From contig NZ_RQIS01000023.1 in assembly GCF_003837865.1 (NCBI RefSeq), positions 1 to 64,000 of the forward strand: 64,000 nt of DNA, in the 5' to 3' direction. A model generated the notes under the pieces. The model was not told the DNA's origin. It searched no databases and was given only the letters and a program-made list of their open reading frames with translations. Below, piece by piece: positions 60,191 through 64,000 of the stretch (position 1 is the stretch's first letter; each line of letters begins with the position of its first letter). Position numbers and translations under genes: made by a program. Origin of the DNA: Paraburkholderia dinghuensis. GTDB lineage: Bacteria; Pseudomonadota; Gammaproteobacteria; Burkholderiales; Burkholderiaceae.

Positions 60191-62506
60191 TCAGTTCCAC
60201 GCATAGCGCAGTCCGACCCACGCACCTCGCGGCGCTCCCACGCCGACGAACTGTTCGTTCACGGGATTCGCCGCGTCAAACGTGTGGCCCGGCCCGTTGA
60301 AGAAATTTTCGCCGAGTACGCCGAAGCTCGCGTACTGCTTGTCGAGCAGGTTGGTTACTGTCGCGAAGATCAGCAGTTGCTTCGTCACGTTCCAGGTTGC
60401 GTCGAGGTCGATCAGAAAGTAGCTGCCGATCGTGCCGTTCACGTCCTGATTGTTCTCGTCGCCGCGCGCGAAGATGCTGCCGCGCCACGTGAGATTCGCG
60501 CCGAAATTGACCCGCGAAACCGGCGTGTAATCGAGCCGCACTTTCACCGTGTTCGCGGGAATGCCAGGAATGCGGTCGCCAGGACGCACGACGATATTGC
60601 CGTTCGCGTCGGCGCTCGAGTTGCTCGGGCTGCTCGACACGAAGGTCGATTGATAGGTCGCGTCGACGTAGCTGTAGTTCGCGCCGATGCCGACCGGACC
60701 GAATTTCGTGTGCGTGCCGACCTCGAAGCCCTGGCGGCGCGTTTTGCCGACGTTCTGGAAGAAGCCCTGACTGCTCGCACCGGCGCTGATGAACTGGATG
60801 TCGTCGGAGAGCGTGGTGCGCCACGCAGCCGCGTTCCAGGTCGTCGCTTGGCCGATTTGGCCGCGCGCGCCAATTTCGAACGTCTTCGCGATCACAGGCT
60901 TGAGATCCGGATCAGCGAGAAAGTCGTTCGGCAGCGAGCAGGGTGCGTTCGGGTCGGCACAGGCGAGCTCGATTACGGTCGGTGAGCGCATACCCTCGTT
61001 GTAGCTCGCGTAGGCCGTAAAAGCAGACGTGGGGTTCCAGTTCAAGCCCACGGCCGGATTGAATCGCGAGAACGTGTGACGTCCGTCGAGTGCCGGCTGC
61101 AGGCCTGTTTCGTCGCCGATGTCGGCGCGCGCCCAATCGTAGCGACCCGAGACCGTCGCGGATAACTGCTGAGTGAGCGAGAGCGTATCGCTGAAATAAA
61201 GCCCGTAATTTGCGCTGTGTGTTTTGGCGTCGGTCTGGAGCTGGAAGTCGCCGACGCCCACCGTCGCGCGCGTCGCCGTAAAGAAGGCGTCCTGCTGCGA
61301 TTGAAGGAATCGCGAATTCGCGAGGTCCGCGCTTGCGCCGAGCACGAACTGGTTCTTCATGCCGAGCAGCTTCCCGAGCAGCGTTAGCTGCAGACTCGCG
61401 CCGTAGCTGTCAGTCGTGATGTCCGATTGCGCGTTGGAACCGGGAAACGAAGCAGGGTTGGCAGGATCGAAATCGCTGTTGGTATTGCTGCTGATATTCG
61501 TGTTGTCGTAATGGCGGTAATACATATTGCCGCTAAGCTCGACGTTGTCGCTGAAGTAGTGGTCGCCCGAAAGCGTCACCCAGGCGACGCTGTTCTTGTT
61601 CTGATCCGGGAACGTGTAGGCTTGCCGCGGGTTGTCGAGGAACGAGCGGGGGATCGTCTGCGAACCCTGCAGGTCGTTGTCCGCACCGCCCGAGGAGAGC
61701 GAGAGTGTTGTATCGGCGTCGGTGTAGCGCAACTTTCCGAAGCCCTGGCGCACCCTGCTCGAGTTGTGGTCGGCCCAGCCGTCGTCGTTGGCAACGTTGC
61801 CGGTGACGTAGTAATCGAGGTTCGAACCGATCGTGCCGCCCTGTTCGAGCTGCGCGGTCTTGCGCCCCCATGAACCGCCGCTCACCTCGGCGTTACCGCC
61901 GGGGTGGTCGCGACCGTTCCTGGTCGTGATCGCGAGCGCACCGCCGAGTGTATTGAGGCCGTAGGTCGGGTTCGAGCCTGGAATCAGCTGGATCGTGTCG
62001 ATGGCCTGCTGCGGAATCAGGTCCCAGTTGACCACGTCGCCGAAGGGCTCATTCACGCGCACGCCGTCGAGAAAAACCGAAAGCCCCTGCGGCGTGCCGA
62101 GCAGCGGGGAAGCCGTGAAGCCGCGATAGTTTACGTCGGTCTGGTAGGGATTCCCCTGGGCCTCGTTGATATCGACGCTCAGCAGGTTCTTCTCGAAGTA
62201 GTCGCTAAGCGTGGGGCGGTGCTGCTGCGCGATGTCGCTGGCGCGTACGGTTTGCACGTTCGCCGGAACCTGCGTGAGCGGCGTGCCGATACCGAGAAGC
62301 GGCGTTGTGCCGATCACGACGATAGGAGCGAGCTGCGTGGCCGGGCTGGAGGCGGGCACGGTGGCCATGTCCGCAGGCGGCGCAGACTGCGCAGTCTGCG
62401 CGCGGACGGCGAGCGGCATGCCCGCGATCGCGGAGCCGAAGCATAGGGCGAGGCCGGCGCAATGTCTGACGCGCGGCGAGGGACGAGAGGTTCCGGCGAT
62501 ATGCAT
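60191..62506 (-). CDS. TonB-dependent outer-membrane receptor
   Basis: A 771-residue receptor from ATG 62506: signal peptide ending near VRAQ, a TonB-box-like APIVVIGTT, the plug domain (about 75-190, DGVRVNEPFGDVVNWDLIPQ in part) and a 22-strand barrel ending RYAWN. No DUF4880/FecR-type signalling domain is present. It is encoded just before tonB-exbB-exbD on the same strand, so the module is self-contained. The ligand is unknown; no Fur box or cobalamin riboswitch was recognised upstream. Confidence 0.92.
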   Translation of the reverse strand: MHIAGTSRPSPRVRHCAGLALCFGSAIAGMPLAVRAQTAQSAPPADMATVPASSPATQLAPIVVIGTTPLLGIGTPLTQVPANVQTVRASDIAQQHRPTLSDYFEKNLLSVDINEAQGNPYQTDVNYRGFTASPLLGTPQGLSVFLDGVRVNEPFGDVVNWDLIPQQAIDTIQLIPGSNPTYGLNTLGGALAITTRNGRDHPGGNAEVSGGSWGRKTAQLEQGGTIGSNLDYYVTGNVANDDGWADHNSSRVRQGFGKLRYTDADTTLSLSSGGADNDLQGSQTIPRSFLDNPRQAYTFPDQNKNSVAWVTLSGDHYFSDNVELSGNMYYRHYDNTNISSNTNSDFDPANPASFPGSNAQSDITTDSYGASLQLTLLGKLLGMKNQFVLGASADLANSRFLQSQQDAFFTATRATVGVGDFQLQTDAKTHSANYGLYFSDTLSLTQQLSATVSGRYDWARADIGDETGLQPALDGRHTFSRFNPAVGLNWNPTSAFTAYASYNEGMRSPTVIELACADPNAPCSLPNDFLADPDLKPVIAKTFEIGARGQIGQATTWNAAAWRTTLSDDIQFISAGASSQGFFQNVGKTRRQGFEVGTHTKFGPVGIGANYSYVDATYQSTFVSSSPSNSSADANGNIVVRPGDRIPGIPANTVKVRLDYTPVSRVNFGANLTWRGSIFARGDENNQDVNGTIGSYFLIDLDATWNVTKQLLIFATVTNLLDKQYASFGVLGENFFNGPGHTFDAANPVNEQFVGVGAPRGAWVGLRYAWN

Positions 62507-63403
62507 TGTTCTTTTGTGCCTGGCGTGCTCGGGAGCAAGTTCTTGTCGGCGTGACCCGCAGATGCGATGGGTCGCCGGAGCTTTGCACAGACACTGCGGG
62601 TTGTCTCCTGGAGGATTTACTGAAGCGGGCGGAACCGCACGTGAAGTGCATGCTGAATTGCTCAATTGCGCCCGTCATGTTGCGGGAAGGAACATCGATC
62701 TTTTCGGCTTACACGGAGCTTGCTCGCGATTACCGGCAAGCAACGTCTGATCAAGAGAAGCCGTGTATTCGTCTGTTTGATAGCTTCTGCATTTATCCGG
62801 AAGCGTGAACAGGCGAAAACCCGGAAGTTACGGCCTCTGGTTCAAGCGCTGGTTGGGACGCATTGGGACGGCTGGGGATGTCGAAACGTTAATAAACTAA
62901 GGCTGCGGTTGCCGCGCCCCAGTATGTCTCATTGAGGCGACTTCAATGTTGACAGTTTTAATGAAGTTGCCCTAGCCTTGCACTGAAATTAAACGGCTGT
63001 GCGTGGCGGGATTTAGGCATGATAAACCGGAACATTGATTTTAGATTCGTATTCCTTAATTAATGATTCGTCAAATCCGCAACGCGATCCGGCGTGCCAC
63101 GCAACACTGTATGCACCTCGGTGCAACGAATAACCGGCGCCCGTGTGTGTTTTTGGGGCGGGCTACGTGCGCGATGGCAGCCACACGGAATTCTTTGTGT
63201 TCGCGACGCCAGCTGGCACGACACTCACGAGGAATCCGCTCGTCGCCCAATCGCAGGTCACGACCTGTGTCGGCGTGATGCACAGCATTTGAGTCGGGGC
63301 TGGTCAGATGGTCTGAAATTGTCGACTGCTTTTGCCGACGCTGCGGCGCGGAGAATTTTAGAGCCGTAACGATAACCACAACCAAAAACGGAAAAGATCA
63401 CCG
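62507..63403. other. intergenic between divergent receptor and porin genes
   Basis: About 900 bp with no supported gene. It gets AT-richer towards 62890-63060, where the promoters of one or both genes are likely. Confidence 0.5.
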
Positions 63404-64000
63404 ATGATCGGCAAATGGCAGCACAGATGGCGCTGTTTACGACGGGTGCGCGTTTTTGTCGCGCTGGGGACGTTACTCGTTGTGACGCCGTGCGCCTGGG
63501 CGCAGGCTTCGGTGACGCTCTACGGCGTTATCGACACAAGCGTTGAGATCACGAATCCGGGTGGCGGGTGGGTGACGCGAATGGATTCGGGCGCGTATCG
63601 CGGATCGCGATTCGGCATGCGGGGAAGCGAACCGATCGGGGATGGAACGAGCATTCTGTTTGCGCTCGAGAACGGCTTTAGCTCGGCCAATGGCACGTTA
63701 GCGACAGCGGGTACGCTGTTCAACCGTCAAGCCTGGATCGGTGCGGGCGGTCCATGGGGCGAGGTGCGCGTGGGGCAGCAATACTCGCCGATCTATATCC
63801 CGTTTAAAGGCGAGATCGATGCATTTGGCGCTGGGACGATTGCGTCGGGGCTGAACAATTTTTCGAAGATCACGCCATATGTTAGCAACGCGATTACGTA
63901 TCTGTTGCCTCATATTGCGGGATTTGATGCGACTGTAATGATGGCGCTGCGTGCACCGGGCGACAACAATGGCAATGGACTTGCGGGTAACTTCGAGACC
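63404..64000 (+). CDS. OmpC-type gram-negative porin (5' part, cut by window end)
   Basis: From ATG 63404 the first 199 residues are visible: a signal peptide ending in CAWAQA, then ASVTLYGVIDTSVEITNPGG-like and GSRFGMRGSEPIGDG, the standard start of Burkholderia trimeric porins (general diffusion channels of the outer membrane). The gene runs off the right edge; a full member would have about 350-400 residues. No defect is seen in the available part. Confidence 0.9.
   Translation, partial: MIGKWQHRWRCLRRVRVFVALGTLLVVTPCAWAQASVTLYGVIDTSVEITNPGGGWVTRMDSGAYRGSRFGMRGSEPIGDGTSILFALENGFSSANGTLATAGTLFNRQAWIGAGGPWGEVRVGQQYSPIYIPFKGEIDAFGAGTIASGLNNFSKITPYVSNAITYLLPHIAGFDATVMMALRAPGDNNGNGLAGNFET

Noticed and set aside
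62507..63060. Cobalamin riboswitch or Fur box before the TonB-dependent receptor
   Set aside because: No B12-box or convincing Fur inverted repeat was visible by eye. A matrix search would be needed to exclude it.

Overview
The window looks like chromosome of a Burkholderiaceae bacterium close to Paraburkholderia/Caballeronia. The DNA is GC-rich. The protein content is typical of that group: OprB-type and OmpC-type porins, an H-NS protein with a lysine/alanine tail, a DUF3562 protein, an aspartate carbamoyltransferase with an N-terminal helix-turn-helix extension, and many small single-regulator/enzyme pairs. No rRNA, tRNA or CRISPR array was seen.

Layout. 0.3-5.5 kb: an AT-rich small membrane protein at the edge, a 30-bp inverted repeat, a LysR regulator divergent from an Old Yellow Enzyme, the tRNA hydroxylation factor TrhP, and a decayed tyrosine integrase. 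5.7-18 kb is a metal-transport block. It holds an OprB porin divergent from an NRAMP-family transporter, a CDF exporter, a dmeR-dmeF-DUF1289 Ni/Co efflux operon, and an orphan NitT/TauT-type ABC importer. Three loci carry copies of one transposon-end-like motif; two of them bracket the dme and ABC segment in opposite orientation. 18-23 kb: K+ channel-like protein, Ig/Kelch lipoprotein, EAL-HDOD protein. 23.3-29.2 kb: L-lactate utilisation (lutA-lutC-lutB-lctP, divergent lldR-like regulator). 29.3-34.4 kb: VOC protein, PPK2 polyphosphate kinase, PiT phosphate transporter, diguanylate cyclase.

34.4-48 kb is mixed: a stand-alone IS630-like HTH protein, Zn-alcohol dehydrogenase, YigZ, an IS5 remnant, RcnB-like and His-rich periplasmic proteins, acyl-CoA synthetase with a divergent Crp/Fnr regulator, LysE exporter, chemoreceptor, mocA beside a remnant of a molybdenum hydroxylase. 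48-57 kb: HTH-ATCase, an M23 peptidase/coiled-coil/bactofilin operon, a DapA-family gene, an ArsR-controlled second Old Yellow Enzyme, H-NS. 58-64 kb: exbD/exbB/tonB with a TonB-dependent receptor, then the start of a porin cut by the window end.

Most interesting: the NRAMP gene is preceded by two short ORFs with good ribosome sites. The first begins MPDPEPCPC, an acidic-proline run like the MgtL leader that senses low Mg2+. The transporter itself has Ala where NRAMPs normally carry the transition-metal-selective Met (and Ala for the TM1 Asn), as expected of a Mg2+-type NRAMP. Together these suggest a leader-peptide-controlled Mg2+ (or Mg2+/Mn2+) uptake system, possibly with its own outer-membrane porin. 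This is inference from sequence only.
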